Shown in pieces: positions 6,556-14,154 of a DNA stretch of 18,069 bases. The DNA comes from Clostridia bacterium (GTDB lineage Bacteria; Bacillota; Clostridia; Oscillospirales; Oscillospiraceae), in contig JAGKTU010000042.1 of the NCBI GenBank assembly GCA_021153265.1, positions 1 to 18,069 of the forward strand, written 5' to 3'. Below the pieces are notes generated by a model. It ran no database searches and was not told the DNA's origin. It worked only from the letters and a program-made list of their open reading frames with translations. A program made the position numbers and the translations under genes. The first letter of the stretch is position 1. Every line of letters begins with the position of its first letter.

Positions 6556-7311
6556 TTACAGATGGATTTGCAGGCCGACCGGACAGTGGTCGGAGCCAAG
6601 GACCTGATTATAGATGGGAGCATCCTCAATCTGAGAAGCCAGCCGGTCGGAGACCAGGAAGTAGTCGATACGCCAGCCGGCGTTGTTTTGACGAGCCTTG
6701 AACATATAGCTCCACCAGGTGTAAGCACCCACAGCATCGGGATTCAGATGGCGGAAGGAGTCGGTGAAGCCACTGTCTAAGAGTTTTCCAAAACTCTCTC
6801 GTTCCTCGTCGGAGAAACCGGCGCTACCCCGGTTGGATTTGGGATTCTTCAGGTCGATTTCTTGATGGGCGACGTTCAGATCACCGCAGACGATGACACC
6901 TTTACGGCTGTCCAGCTCTTTCAGATAGTTGCGGAAGGCCTCGTCCCAGCGCAGGCGATGGTCGATCCGGGCCAACTCTCGCTGGGCATTGGGGGTGTAG
7001 CAGGTTACGAGATAGAAGTCGGGATACTCTAAAGTGATCAGCCGGCCTTCGGTGTCCAGTTCCGGGACGCCGACACCGCAGGTGACAGAAATAGGCTTTT
7101 CCTTTGCGAAAATAGCGGTACCGGAGTAACCTTTTTTCTCGGCATAGTTCCAGAATTGGTGATAACCGGGCAGGGACAGATCAATCTGTCCCTCCTGCAG
7201 CTTGGTTTCCTGCAGGCAGAAGAAGTCGGCATCGATTTCGTTGAAAAAATCCTGAAAACCCTTGCCCATACAGGCTCGCAGGCCGTTTACGTTCCAAGAA
7301 ATAAATTTCAT
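6556..7311 (-). CDS. xth: Exodeoxyribonuclease III / AP endonuclease
   Basis: This 251-residue enzyme of the exonuclease III (ExoA/XthA) family cleaves DNA at abasic sites and trims 3' ends in base excision repair. The family motifs are complete: WNVNGLRA at the N-terminus, LQETKLQ with the metal-binding Glu35, GDLNVAH in the middle, WWSYMFKARQNNAGWRIDYF near the end, and SDHCP with Asp241 and His242 forming the catalytic pair. The ATG at 7311 has GAAAGGA at 7318-7324, 6 nt upstream, and the site overlaps the region of the preceding stop codon. It is the last gene of a five-gene minus-strand run (16-base gap to the GerMN-like gene) and ends in a shared hairpin. The presence of a repair gene behind a two-component system is probably operon convenience. 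Confidence 0.97.
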   Translation of the reverse strand: MKFISWNVNGLRACMGKGFQDFFNEIDADFFCLQETKLQEGQIDLSLPGYHQFWNYAEKKGYSGTAIFAKEKPISVTCGVGVPELDTEGRLITLEYPDFYLVTCYTPNAQRELARIDHRLRWDEAFRNYLKELDSRKGVIVCGDLNVAHQEIDLKNPKSNRGSAGFSDEERESFGKLLDSGFTDSFRHLNPDAVGAYTWWSYMFKARQNNAGWRIDYFLVSDRLASQIEDAPIYNQVLGSDHCPVGLQIHL

Positions 7312-7327
7312 AGTATGTCCTTTCTGC

Positions 7328-7813
7328 TTAGTCGGTGGTTTGGGTTACAGTGTCCGTAAGGACCAGACTGTCACGATGGATGATGCAAAGAACATTATTT
7401 TGGTTGCCGGAGGCGAAGGTGATCTCCTGAAGATCGGTCAGACCGAAGCAGGTTTTGCTGATTCCGGCACAGGCTATGGTGAGATCCATGCCCTCCAGCT
7501 GGGAAAAATCCCGGCTCATGACCAACACCATACCACCATCATAGGGAACCAGGCGGAGAAGCTTCGTACCCTCCGGTACGGGAAGCCGTAGGTCTGGATT
7601 GATGGGGCCTTTTAAATAGAACGACAGCAGATAGGCCAGATTGTCTTCCCGGTTGAGGGTGTCGCGGACCTCCGGGATGAGAATACCGCCATCAGTGTGG
7701 TAGGAAATCTCCGTTTGGGGGTAGTAGAAGACCACGGGATCTTCTTTTTCGGCGCAGGCTGTCAGGCAGAGAAGACAGGCGAGGGCTAGAGTCCAAAGAC
7801 ACAGGCGTTTCAT
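7328..7813 (-). CDS. GerMN-domain-like lipoprotein
   Basis: The 161-residue protein starts with a lipoprotein signal: MKR, a hydrophobic core and the lipobox LTAC with Cys20 as the lipidated residue. The mature part fits the GerMN domain seen in spore germination/sporulation protein GerM: an early VVFYYP strand, LIPEVRDTL, a conserved helix ending in YLKGP, then RLPVPEGTKLLRLV and a terminal strand set. GerMN domains occur both in sporulation proteins and in other exported proteins of Gram-positive bacteria, so a sporulation role cannot be concluded. Its start overlaps the histidine kinase stop by 4 nt (ATGA), so the two are translationally coupled. That makes a link to sensing or to the output of the two-component system plausible. 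The domain call rests on pattern recognition alone. Confidence 0.8.
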   Translation of the reverse strand: MKRLCLWTLALACLLCLTACAEKEDPVVFYYPQTEISYHTDGGILIPEVRDTLNREDNLAYLLSFYLKGPINPDLRLPVPEGTKLLRLVPYDGGMVLVMSRDFSQLEGMDLTIACAGISKTCFGLTDLQEITFASGNQNNVLCIIHRDSLVLTDTVTQTTD

Positions 7814-9222
7814 TCTTTATCTACCTCCGTATCGAAGATGGGGAATGTGACATGGAATGTGGTTCCTGCACCCACTGTGCTGTCTACGGTGATTTCACCT
7901 CGATTTCGCTGGACGATGGCACGGACGATGGCGAGGCCCAGGCCACTGCCTCCGCTTTGACGGGATCTGGCTTTATCCACACGGAAAAAACGCTCGAAAA
8001 TGTGGCCCAAAGCGTCCTCGGGGATGCCCACGCCGGTATCCCGGACGGTGAGGAGGGCGTTATCATTCTGCTGCCCCAGCGTAACGGTGATCTCGCCGTT
8101 GGGGATGTTGTATTTGATGCCGTTTTCCAGAAGGTTATAGACAATCTGGTACAGGTCATCCTCCTGCATAAGAATTGGGACGTCCTGGACGCTGTTTACA
8201 TGGATGGTGACACAGTTGCGATCGGTCAATGTGGACAGACGACGGACGGCTCTGCGGACGGTTGGCTCCATGTAGATGATCTCACATTCGGCATTTTCGT
8301 CCACGTCCACCCGGGTCAGAGACAAAAGCTTTGCGGTCATTCGATTGAGACGCTCAGCTTCGTCGCCGATGTCGCAGACGAATTCCCGGATGGTAGCGGA
8401 GTCCATCTCGTTTTGTAAAATGGAGTCTGTCAGCAGTTTGATGGAGGCGAGGGGCGTTTTCAGCTCGTGAGAGGCATCGGACACGAAGCGACGGCGCTTC
8501 TGCTCGGATGTCTGCAGCCGTTCGGTCAAATCATTGAACTCGTTGCCCAGCAGAGTCAGCTCATCATTTCCGCCCATATCCACCTTGTGGGTGTAGTCAC
8601 CGTTCTGGATGATCCGCATGGATGCCATGAGCCGGTGGATCCGCCGGGAGAATGTGGCAGCATAGGCCAGAGAGAACAGAAGAACCACTGCTTCCAGTGC
8701 CAAAGTTACGCGGAGAATGGTGTTCTGCAGGCTGGAAAGCATCGCACCTTGGGTGGCGTCGTAGTCTGTGATATAAACACAGCCAACGGTGGATCCAAAA
8801 TAGATGATCGGTGCGGCTGCCCGGGATTCCATAACGGCATCGTGGAAATTCCAGGAAAACACATCGTTTCCCTCCATTGCGGTGACGATCTCCGGCAGCA
8901 GGCAGTATTGATTCTGGGCGATGGCAGCACTGTCATAGATGACAAACCCGTTTTGATCGGTGACGATCATCCGGGTGACGGTGAGACTTTCCAACTGCTC
9001 TACCAGCGAAGAAACCGTGGAGGCGTTTATGACCTCGAGCTTTGCAATTTCATCCGAAGCCAGCAGACATTTTTCTGTCATGGCGGATTGCTTGCTCTGA
9101 TAGAAGAGTTTCTGGGTTAGGTCGGAGGTGTAAAGATTCAGAAACAGCAGAACCACCGCGGTGATCAGAACGTAGGTTGCGGCGTATTTGACCTGGGTGC
9201 TGCTGTATCGCCGGTAATTCAT
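7810..9222 (-). CDS. Sensor histidine kinase, membrane bound (PhoR/WalK-like layout)
   Basis: A 470-residue kinase that should phosphorylate the response regulator encoded just upstream. From the N-terminus: a membrane helix (YVLITAVVLLFLNLY, about residues 17-31), an extracytoplasmic domain to about residue 170 that includes MIVTDQNGFVIYDS, a PAS/Cache-like strand pattern, then a second membrane helix (ALEAVVLLFSLAY). A HAMP linker follows, then the phosphoacceptor box SDASHELKTPLAS with His252, an N box (NLLENGIKYN), a G box (DTGVGIP) and FERFFRVDKARS ahead of GSGLGLAIV. All catalytic boxes are intact. I start at 9222 because AGGAA lies 8 nt upstream and 4 bases then separate it from the regulator's stop; the ATG at 9249 lacks a site. 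The signal sensed is unknown. Confidence 0.95.
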   Translation of the reverse strand: MNYRRYSSTQVKYAATYVLITAVVLLFLNLYTSDLTQKLFYQSKQSAMTEKCLLASDEIAKLEVINASTVSSLVEQLESLTVTRMIVTDQNGFVIYDSAAIAQNQYCLLPEIVTAMEGNDVFSWNFHDAVMESRAAAPIIYFGSTVGCVYITDYDATQGAMLSSLQNTILRVTLALEAVVLLFSLAYAATFSRRIHRLMASMRIIQNGDYTHKVDMGGNDELTLLGNEFNDLTERLQTSEQKRRRFVSDASHELKTPLASIKLLTDSILQNEMDSATIREFVCDIGDEAERLNRMTAKLLSLTRVDVDENAECEIIYMEPTVRRAVRRLSTLTDRNCVTIHVNSVQDVPILMQEDDLYQIVYNLLENGIKYNIPNGEITVTLGQQNDNALLTVRDTGVGIPEDALGHIFERFFRVDKARSRQSGGSGLGLAIVRAIVQRNRGEITVDSTVGAGTTFHVTFPIFDTEVDKE

Positions 9223-9226
9223 AACA

Positions 9227-9907
9227 TCACTTCCTGAAATAATATCCAACGCCCCACTTGGTCATGATGTACTTGGGCTGGGCGGGTGCGTCCTCCAACT
9301 TTTCCCGGAGACGACGGATATGGACATCCACGGTGCGGATGTCGCTGCGATATTCGTAAGTCCAGATGGTGTCAAGGAGCGCTTCCCGGGAGTAGACCCG
9401 GTTGGCGTTTCGCATGAGAAATTCCACAACGTCAAATTCCTTGGCGGTGAGGTCCACCAGAACGCCGTGCTTATAGGCGTTTCTTCCGTCCAAGTCCAGC
9501 GAAATGTGACCGATGGACAAGGTGTTGGCAGACGCTTTTTTCTCGGACGAGCCGGCGCGGCGCAGAAGCGCGCGGATTCGGGCTTTCAGTTCAAGAATGT
9601 TGAAGGGTTTTGTCAGATAGTCGTCGGTGCCGTGGTCAAAGCCCATGAGCTTGTCCATATCATCAACTTTGGCGGTGAGCAGAATGATGGGAACATCGGA
9701 AAACTCCCGAATTCGGGCGCAGGCGGTCAGACCATCCATGTTAGGCATCATCACATCCAACACCACAAGATCCGGAGATTCCTCCTGCACCAGACGGACG
9801 GCTTCGAGACCGTCGCTGCCGGTGATGACCTCGTAGCCTTCATTCTGCAAATTAAAACGGATGCCCTTGACCAGCAGAGCCTCGTCGTCAACAACTAAAA
9901 TTTTCAT
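9227..9907 (-). CDS. OmpR/PhoB-family response regulator
   Basis: A 226-residue two-domain regulator. The receiver domain has the acidic pair Asp7/Asp8, the phosphoacceptor Asp51 in [13 protein letters not shown], the LLTAK switch near residue 79 and the YLTKPF lysine near 101. The C-terminal winged-helix domain (about 125-226) shows [14 protein letters not shown], the [12 protein letters not shown] recognition region and [15 protein letters not shown], ending in a beta hairpin with GVGYYF. It should bind DNA as a dimer and activate or repress promoters after phosphorylation by the adjacent kinase. It overlaps the ComEA-like gene by 4 nt (ATGA) and is followed 4 bases later by the kinase start, so all are one operon. 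The regulon cannot be read from this window. PhoB, WalR and ResD relatives all look alike at this level, so I give no symbol. Confidence 0.96.
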   Translation of the reverse strand: MKILVVDDEALLVKGIRFNLQNEGYEVITGSDGLEAVRLVQEESPDLVVLDVMMPNMDGLTACARIREFSDVPIILLTAKVDDMDKLMGFDHGTDDYLTKPFNILELKARIRALLRRAGSSEKKASANTLSIGHISLDLDGRNAYKHGVLVDLTAKEFDVVEFLMRNANRVYSREALLDTIWTYEYRSDIRTVDVHIRRLREKLEDAPAQPKYIMTKWGVGYYFRK

Positions 9908-10353
9908 GGGTTATCCTCCAGTGTGATCAGATCCAGAATGGCCTCCAACCGCTTCTTGCCGATGCCGCTGACGTTTGTCAGCGCGCTTTTGGAGCGAAAT
10001 GGGCCGTGGGCTTCGCGGTAGTCGATGATGCGCTGGGCAAGCACCTCGCCGATTCCGGGAAGCTGCATGAGTTCTTCGTGGGATGCGGTGTTGATATTGA
10101 TGGGGAAAGAAGCCGGCTGCTGAGTAGATTGGGAGACGGGGTTTGGGGTGCTGGAGGATGGAGCTGTTTCTAACTCCGAAGAATCAGAAGCAGGGGTGGG
10201 GGAGGTGCATTCGGTGATTATGACAGATGGTTCTGTTGACTGTATGAGCTGTACCGGCTGCCGTTCACTGGCGCGTCCCAGAGAATAACCAAGGACTCCG
10301 CCGCCGAGGAGGCACGCGATGGTAATGAAGATGGAAAAGTGGGGCTTTTTCAT
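9904..10353 (-). CDS. ComEA-like helix-hairpin-helix protein, membrane anchored
   Basis: This 149-residue protein has one N-terminal membrane helix (about residues 8-25, [17 protein letters not shown]), a Ser/Thr/Pro-rich flexible linker to about residue 85, and a C-terminal DNA-binding helix-hairpin-helix pair: [18 protein letters not shown], then [14 protein letters not shown] and [15 protein letters not shown]. That is the layout of ComEA, the surface DNA receptor for competence. It lacks the longer N-terminal SLBB domain of Bacillus ComEA, and no comEC or other uptake gene is in the window. So a ComEA-type role in DNA uptake or binding is possible, but a different DNA- or envelope-related function cannot be excluded. 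It leads an operon whose next gene (the response regulator) overlaps it by 4 nt. The ribosome binding site is weak (GAGAG far upstream), and no convincing promoter is seen. Confidence 0.85.
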   Translation of the reverse strand: MKKPHFSIFITIACLLGGGVLGYSLGRASERQPVQLIQSTEPSVIITECTSPTPASDSSELETAPSSSTPNPVSQSTQQPASFPININTASHEELMQLPGIGEVLAQRIIDYREAHGPFRSKSALTNVSGIGKKRLEAILDLITLEDNP

Positions 10354-10405
10354 AAGACAGATACTCTCTATTCTTTAAGGTATTATGAAAAAAGTGTTTT
10401 GGTGG

Positions 10406-10434
10406 TTGCCTGCCGGGGCAAAAGCTGATATAAT
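10406..10434 (+). promoter_or_regulatory. Sigma-A-type promoter of the D-Ala-D-Ala carboxypeptidase operon
   Basis: TTGCCT (10406-10411) and a perfect TATAAT (10429-10434) are separated by 17 bases. Transcription would begin near 10441 and give a leader of about 55 bases. The -35 box lies within a small inverted repeat, TTGCC/GGCAA (10406-10421). Confidence 0.85.
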
Positions 10435-10459
10435 GCTTTATTATACACGAATTTCCACA

Positions 10460-10475
10460 GTCGGACAAGTCCGAC
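10460..10475. promoter_or_regulatory. 16-nt palindrome GTCGGAC-AA-GTCCGAC in the leader, candidate operator
   Basis: Two perfect 7-base half-sites face each other across AA, about 20 bases after the predicted start of transcription and 21 bases before the carboxypeptidase ATG. A two-base loop is too tight for a full 7-bp RNA hairpin, so a DNA-binding protein site fits better. I do not know the regulator. Confidence 0.45.
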
Positions 10476-10496
10476 CTTTGATATCGGGGGAGAAAT

Positions 10497-11930
10497 ATGA
10501 AAAAAAAGCGCATGTTTGCCCTGCTGCTGTGCATATGCCTGCTCGTGCAGGTGTTTCCTGTTTATGGTTCAGCTGAGGAGGGGGAGCAGGAGGAAGTTAC
10601 GACGGGAAATGTGACCGTCACCAATGGCTGCAAGACCATTGAGGCTATGTCCCCTCTGGGCGGCACCCAGCGCAGACTGGAAACGGCTCAGGCAGCGTTT
10701 GTCTATGAAGTCAGCACGGACACGGTGATCTACTCCTATAACCCCGACCTAAAGCTGTATCCCGGAAGCCTTTCCAAAATGCTCACCGCATTGATCGCCA
10801 TAGAGAAAGTGCCGCTGTCGGAGAAGATCACCGTCAGTACAAGAGAGATCTCCCAGCTGCCGGTGGGCTCTATCACGGCCAAGTTCAAAGAGGGCGAAGT
10901 GGTGACGATGGAGGATGTGCTGCATGCGCTGATCCTCACATCCGCCAATGATGCTGCGCTGATCATTGCGGGACACATTGGCGGCAACGAGGCCACATTT
11001 GTGGAAATGATGAATCAGAGAGCGCGGAAAATCGGCTGCACCAACACACAGTTTACCAATTGCCACGGTCTGGATGACATCAATCAGCATACCACTGCCC
11101 GTGATATGGCTCGTATTACCAACGAGGCTATGAAGAACGAGACATTTGCCAAAATCTTTGGCACAATGTCCTATGAAGTTCCGCCTACCAACCGTTCGGA
11201 AAAACCCCGTCAGCTTGCATCCGGCAATCACTTGATGTACGATCTGGTTATCACCAAGTATAATGATCGCCGGGTCACCGGCGGCATGCCCAGTTATTCT
11301 TCTGCCATGGCAGGTGCATCCATCGCTTTTACTGCGAAGGATAAGGGCATGGATCTGGTGTTCGTGATCATGGGTGCCAACCGTACCTTTAACGACAACG
11401 GTAACGCCGACTACTACGGTAACTTCGACGAGGCACAGGAACTGCTGATCTATACCTTTGGTGGTTATAAAATCAATCAGCTTCTGTATCCCGGAATGTC
11501 TTTGCATCAGTTTAAGGTCAATGACGGCGAATGCAGTGTGGTGGGTACGCCGGACGTATCTATCAATGCGGTGCTACCGGAAGATGCCCACATGAAAAAT
11601 CTGATCATGAAGTACAGCGTGGTGGACGGCGGCATCAAGGCCCCCATTGACAAGGGTGAAAAGGTCGCGTCCGTGCAGCTGTGGTATGGAGCTTCCTGTA
11701 TGGCAGAAGTAGATCTGTTTGCCATGAGTGAAGTTCGGGATCAGGATGAGACAGGCGTGGAGATTTATGGCCCCACACGGGATGACTCCAATATCTGGGG
11801 ACTGCTGGGCATTGTGCTTCTGATTCTGGTGGGCGTATTTGGCGCCTATCTGGCATACAACTCCTATCGCCGTGCTGTGGCGAGAGCCAGAAGAAGAAAA
11901 AAACGGGCCAGCCGCAGGAGGAGCAGGTAG
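10497..11930 (+). CDS. Serine-type D-alanyl-D-alanine carboxypeptidase-like protein (DacF/PBP5 family), KTG motif missing
   Basis: Family members trim the terminal D-Ala from peptidoglycan stem peptides outside the membrane. The 477-residue protein has a signal peptide (about 1-25), the catalytic SLSK tetrad at Ser91-Lys94 and the SAN motif at 149-151. The third motif, KTG, is not present: where it is expected the sequence reads RRVTGGMPSYSS (Arg258-), so either V260-T261-G262 or the MPS that follows VTGG replaces it. A PBP5-C-like beta domain follows, then a C-terminal membrane helix (LGIVLLILVGVFGAYLAY) and an Arg/Lys-rich tail, a true anchor rather than the usual amphipathic helix. The ribosome binding site GGGGGAG is close to the ATG, a clear promoter lies upstream, and udg starts 3 bases after its stop. 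It may have altered or lost activity. Confidence 0.9.
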   Translation: MKKKRMFALLLCICLLVQVFPVYGSAEEGEQEEVTTGNVTVTNGCKTIEAMSPLGGTQRRLETAQAAFVYEVSTDTVIYSYNPDLKLYPGSLSKMLTALIAIEKVPLSEKITVSTREISQLPVGSITAKFKEGEVVTMEDVLHALILTSANDAALIIAGHIGGNEATFVEMMNQRARKIGCTNTQFTNCHGLDDINQHTTARDMARITNEAMKNETFAKIFGTMSYEVPPTNRSEKPRQLASGNHLMYDLVITKYNDRRVTGGMPSYSSAMAGASIAFTAKDKGMDLVFVIMGANRTFNDNGNADYYGNFDEAQELLIYTFGGYKINQLLYPGMSLHQFKVNDGECSVVGTPDVSINAVLPEDAHMKNLIMKYSVVDGGIKAPIDKGEKVASVQLWYGASCMAEVDLFAMSEVRDQDETGVEIYGPTRDDSNIWGLLGIVLLILVGVFGAYLAYNSYRRAVARARRRKKRASRRRSR

Positions 11931-11933
11931 TAT

Positions 11934-12500
11934 ATGATGGATTGGACGCAACTGAAAAAGACTTGCGCCGGATGCACGGCCTGCGGCCTTTGCCAGACTC
12001 GTCACAATGTGGTCTTCGGCGTGGGAAATGAAGCAGCCGATGTGATGTTCATCGGGGAAGGTCCGGGAGAACAGGAGGATCTGCAGGGTGAACCCTTTGT
12101 GGGCCCTGCAGGCAGGCTTCTGGACGATATGCTCTCCATTATCGATCTGGACAGAAAGAAAAATTGCTATATTGCAAACATCGTAAAATGCCGTCCGCCC
12201 AGAAACCGGGACCCTCAGGAATCTGAGCAGGATGCCTGCATCGGTTATCTGCACAGCCAGATCGATCTGGTGCAGCCGAAGATCATTGTCTGCCTTGGTC
12301 GGATCGCGGCCAAGCGGATCATTGATCCCGATTATCGCATCACCCGCCAGCATGGCACATGGGTAAACCGGGATGGAATCTGGATGACGGCAATCTACCA
12401 TCCTTCGGCTCTTCTGCGGGACGTGTCGAAACGGCCGGAGACCTTTGACGATCTGATTTCCATTCGCGAAAAGGCTCGTGAATTGCGTGCCTGCGTGTAA
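11934..12500 (+). CDS. Family 4 (Fe-S) uracil-DNA glycosylase
   Basis: This 188-residue enzyme removes uracil from DNA, starting base excision repair. It carries a 4Fe-4S cluster, with ligands Cys14 and Cys17 in [10 protein letters not shown], Cys86 in [12 protein letters not shown] and Cys102 in DACIGYL. Motif A is [20 protein letters not shown] and motif B is HPSALLRD at 156-163; these are the hallmarks of family 4 (UdgA-like), distinct from E. coli Ung. The ATG at 11934 is 3 bases after the carboxypeptidase stop, with GGAGGAG and AGGT just upstream inside that gene's end, so the pair is translationally linked. The enzyme is cytosolic; the pairing with a cell-wall gene is presumably incidental. 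The membrane hydrolase gene follows after 61 bases. Confidence 0.96.
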   Translation: MMDWTQLKKTCAGCTACGLCQTRHNVVFGVGNEAADVMFIGEGPGEQEDLQGEPFVGPAGRLLDDMLSIIDLDRKKNCYIANIVKCRPPRNRDPQESEQDACIGYLHSQIDLVQPKIIVCLGRIAAKRIIDPDYRITRQHGTWVNRDGIWMTAIYHPSALLRDVSKRPETFDDLISIREKARELRACV

Positions 12501-12561
12501 CGGATTCGATTTGATGTGTATAGCCCGAGAGCCGGACTATCGGGAAAAGGGAGGGAACTCT

Positions 12562-13890
12562 ATGAAGCTACGGTTTTCTTTGACCATATTACTGCATGCC
12601 GCGGTCATCAGTATTCTTTCCAACAGCTACATTTGGGTCAGGGAAATTCCCCAGAGTCTCTATCTTTTGATTCCGATGTTCATTCTGGCCAATCTTCTGC
12701 CGGAAGTATGGCTTACAAAGACACGCAACAAGCGGTTTCGGCTTTGTCTCCATGGGACAGTTTTGCTGTATGCATTCTATATATCCCTTGTTGTCAGCAC
12801 CGTTATTCACATCATACTTGCCGTGATAATCCTGCCAGAAGATTCCGCGACACTTCTGTGGAGCCTTGCTGTGTGTTTCGGCGTGAATTTTGTGGTATTC
12901 TGGAACGGCATCATCAGTGTATATTTTACATCGGCACAGGTGGGAACCAAGCTGCGTGTGGTGGGAATACTGTGCGGCATGATCCCTGTTGCAAATCTCT
13001 TGGTTCTATACCGTATCATCAAGGCAACCACCAAGGAGTGTTTTTTCGAATTCGAAAAAGAACAACAGAACCGGGCGAGACAAGAAAAACAGATTTGCGC
13101 CACCAAATACCCGATTTTGATGGTGCACGGCGTGTTTTTCAGAGATACGAAGTATTTTAATTACTGGGGTCGGATTCCGCAGGAATTGGAAGCGAACGGT
13201 GCTCGGATATTCTATGGAAACCATCCCTCTGCACAGGCGGTCGCAGACAGTGCTGCGGTATTGAAAGATCGCATGGATGCCATTCTTCGGGAAACCGGTG
13301 CACAAAAAATTAATATCATTGCCCATTCCAAGGGTGGTCTGGATTGCCGTTATGCAATCGCAAAGCTGGGGGCGGACAAAACGGTGGCCTCTTTGACAAC
13401 TGTCAATACACCCCACAGAGGCTGTTTGTTTGCTGATTATCTGCTGGAAAAGATTCCTGCGGAGATTGCTGAGGATGTTGCTCACACCTATAACCGTACA
13501 TTAAAGAAATTAGGCGAAGAGAATGCTGATTTTCTTGCGGCAGTACGGGATTTGACGGATGCCCGGTGCAAGGAACTGAATGAAGAAATGCCGCTGCCGG
13601 AAGGCCTGTTCTGTCAAAGTATTGGATCGGTATTGACAAGATCCAGTTACGGCACTTTCCCTCTGAATTTCTCCTACCACCTGGTCAAATATTTCAGTGG
13701 CGACAACGATGGCCTTGTCAGCGAAGACTCTTTTGCCTGGGGGCACAAATACACTCTGCTAAGGCCAAGTGAAAAACGGGGAATCTCTCACGGCGATATG
13801 ATCGACCTGAATCGGGAGAATATTCCAGGCTTTGATGTCAGAGAGTTCTATGTACAGTTGGTAAATGACTTGAAGGAAAAGGGACTATAA
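12562..13890 (+). CDS. Membrane-anchored alpha/beta hydrolase (lipase/esterase-like)
   Basis: The 442-residue protein has four or five hydrophobic segments in the first 150 residues (for example SLYLLIPMFILANLL and VSTVIHIILAVIIL), followed by an alpha/beta hydrolase domain from about residue 175. That domain has ILMVHGVFFRD (oxyanion loop), INIIAHSKGGLDCRY with nucleophile Ser256, TTVNTPHRGC, an acidic GDNDGLVS (Asp381 or Asp383) and the catalytic His410 in ISHGD. The NTPHRG and GDNDG patterns are typical of triacylglycerol lipase/PGAP1-like acyl hydrolases, so a lipid ester is a likely substrate, but this is inference. The ATG at 12562 has GGGAGG about 7 nt upstream; a start at 12478 would overlap udg and lacks a site. 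AT content is somewhat higher than in its neighbours. It ends at a strong terminator and is probably read from the dacF-like promoter. Confidence 0.85.
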   Translation: MKLRFSLTILLHAAVISILSNSYIWVREIPQSLYLLIPMFILANLLPEVWLTKTRNKRFRLCLHGTVLLYAFYISLVVSTVIHIILAVIILPEDSATLLWSLAVCFGVNFVVFWNGIISVYFTSAQVGTKLRVVGILCGMIPVANLLVLYRIIKATTKECFFEFEKEQQNRARQEKQICATKYPILMVHGVFFRDTKYFNYWGRIPQELEANGARIFYGNHPSAQAVADSAAVLKDRMDAILRETGAQKINIIAHSKGGLDCRYAIAKLGADKTVASLTTVNTPHRGCLFADYLLEKIPAEIAEDVAHTYNRTLKKLGEENADFLAAVRDLTDARCKELNEEMPLPEGLFCQSIGSVLTRSSYGTFPLNFSYHLVKYFSGDNDGLVSEDSFAWGHKYTLLRPSEKRGISHGDMIDLNRENIPGFDVREFYVQLVNDLKEKGL

Positions 13891-13895
13891 CAAAT

Positions 13896-13930
13896 CGCAG
13901 CCTATCCAGTATCGGACAGGCTGCGTTTTT
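13896..13930 (+). terminator. Intrinsic terminator after the membrane hydrolase
   Basis: CGCAGCCTATCC (13896-13907) pairs with GGACAGGCTGCG (13914-13925), with a single A-C mismatch, around a 6-base loop. It is followed by TTTTT (13926-13930). Confidence 0.88.
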
Positions 13931-13938
13931 CTATAAAT

Positions 13939-13962
13939 AGAGCCGGTCAAATGACCGGCTCT
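13939..13962 (-). terminator. Hairpin terminator downstream of tRNA-Thr
   Basis: AGAGCCGGTCA (13939-13949) pairs perfectly with TGACCGGCTCT (13952-13962). On the minus strand it begins 1 base after the tRNA's CCA and is followed by ATTTAT, a weak T-run. It probably ends or processes the tRNA transcript. Confidence 0.7.
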
Positions 13963-13963
13963 C

Positions 13964-14039
13964 TGGAGCTAGTGACCTGACTCGAACAGGCGACCTTCTC
14001 ATTACGAGTGAGATGCACTACCGACTGTGCTACACTAGC
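13964..14039 (-). tRNA. tRNA-Thr, anticodon CGU
   Basis: All 76 bases fold as a cloverleaf on the minus strand: acceptor GCTAGTG/CACTAGC (7 bp), D stem GCAC/GTGC, anticodon stem TCTCA/TGAGA with loop CTCGTAA, variable loop AGGTC and T stem GCCTG/CAGGT (one G-U) with loop TTCGAGT. The discriminator is U and the CCA end is encoded. The anticodon at positions 34-36 is CGT, which reads the threonine codon ACG. The gene has its own consensus promoter 17 bases upstream and a hairpin just downstream, so it is a single-gene unit. Confidence 0.96.
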
Positions 14040-14055
14040 ATGTATTTGCCCGGTT

Positions 14056-14084
14056 ATTATAGCCGTAAATATCATAAATGTCAA
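14056..14084 (-). promoter_or_regulatory. Consensus promoter of tRNA-Thr
   Basis: On the minus strand, a perfect TTGACA (14079-14084) and a perfect TATAAT (14056-14061) are 17 bases apart. Transcription would start close to the mature tRNA end. This is the strongest promoter in the window, as expected for a stable RNA. Confidence 0.93.
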
Positions 14085-14099
14085 GTTTTTTTATAAGGA

Positions 14100-14128
14100 T
14101 TGCACGATGAGCAAATCGGTGGTATAAT
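14100..14128 (+). promoter_or_regulatory. Promoter of the ABC exporter operon
   Basis: TTGCAC (14100-14105) and TATAAT (14123-14128) are 17 bases apart, followed by AAGAGGTGA and the ATG at 14155. The two -35 boxes of this promoter and the divergent tRNA promoter are 15 bases apart, so the polymerase sites are nearly touching. Confidence 0.88.
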
Positions 14129-14154
14129 CGACCGGGAAAGCAAGAGGTGATGAT

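Noticed and set aside
9223..9249. A start for the histidine kinase at 9249
   Set aside because: It has no ribosome binding site and would overlap the response regulator by 23 bases; ATG at 9222 has AGGAA 8 nt upstream.
10354..10405. A promoter for the ComEA-like operon on the minus strand (CATAAT at 10382-10387)
   Set aside because: No acceptable -35 box is found 16-18 bases upstream. A promoter must exist in this interval, but I cannot place it.
12478..12561. A start for the membrane hydrolase at 12478
   Set aside because: It overlaps udg, adds 28 polar residues before the first membrane helix and lacks a ribosome binding site; ATG at 12562 follows GGGAGG.
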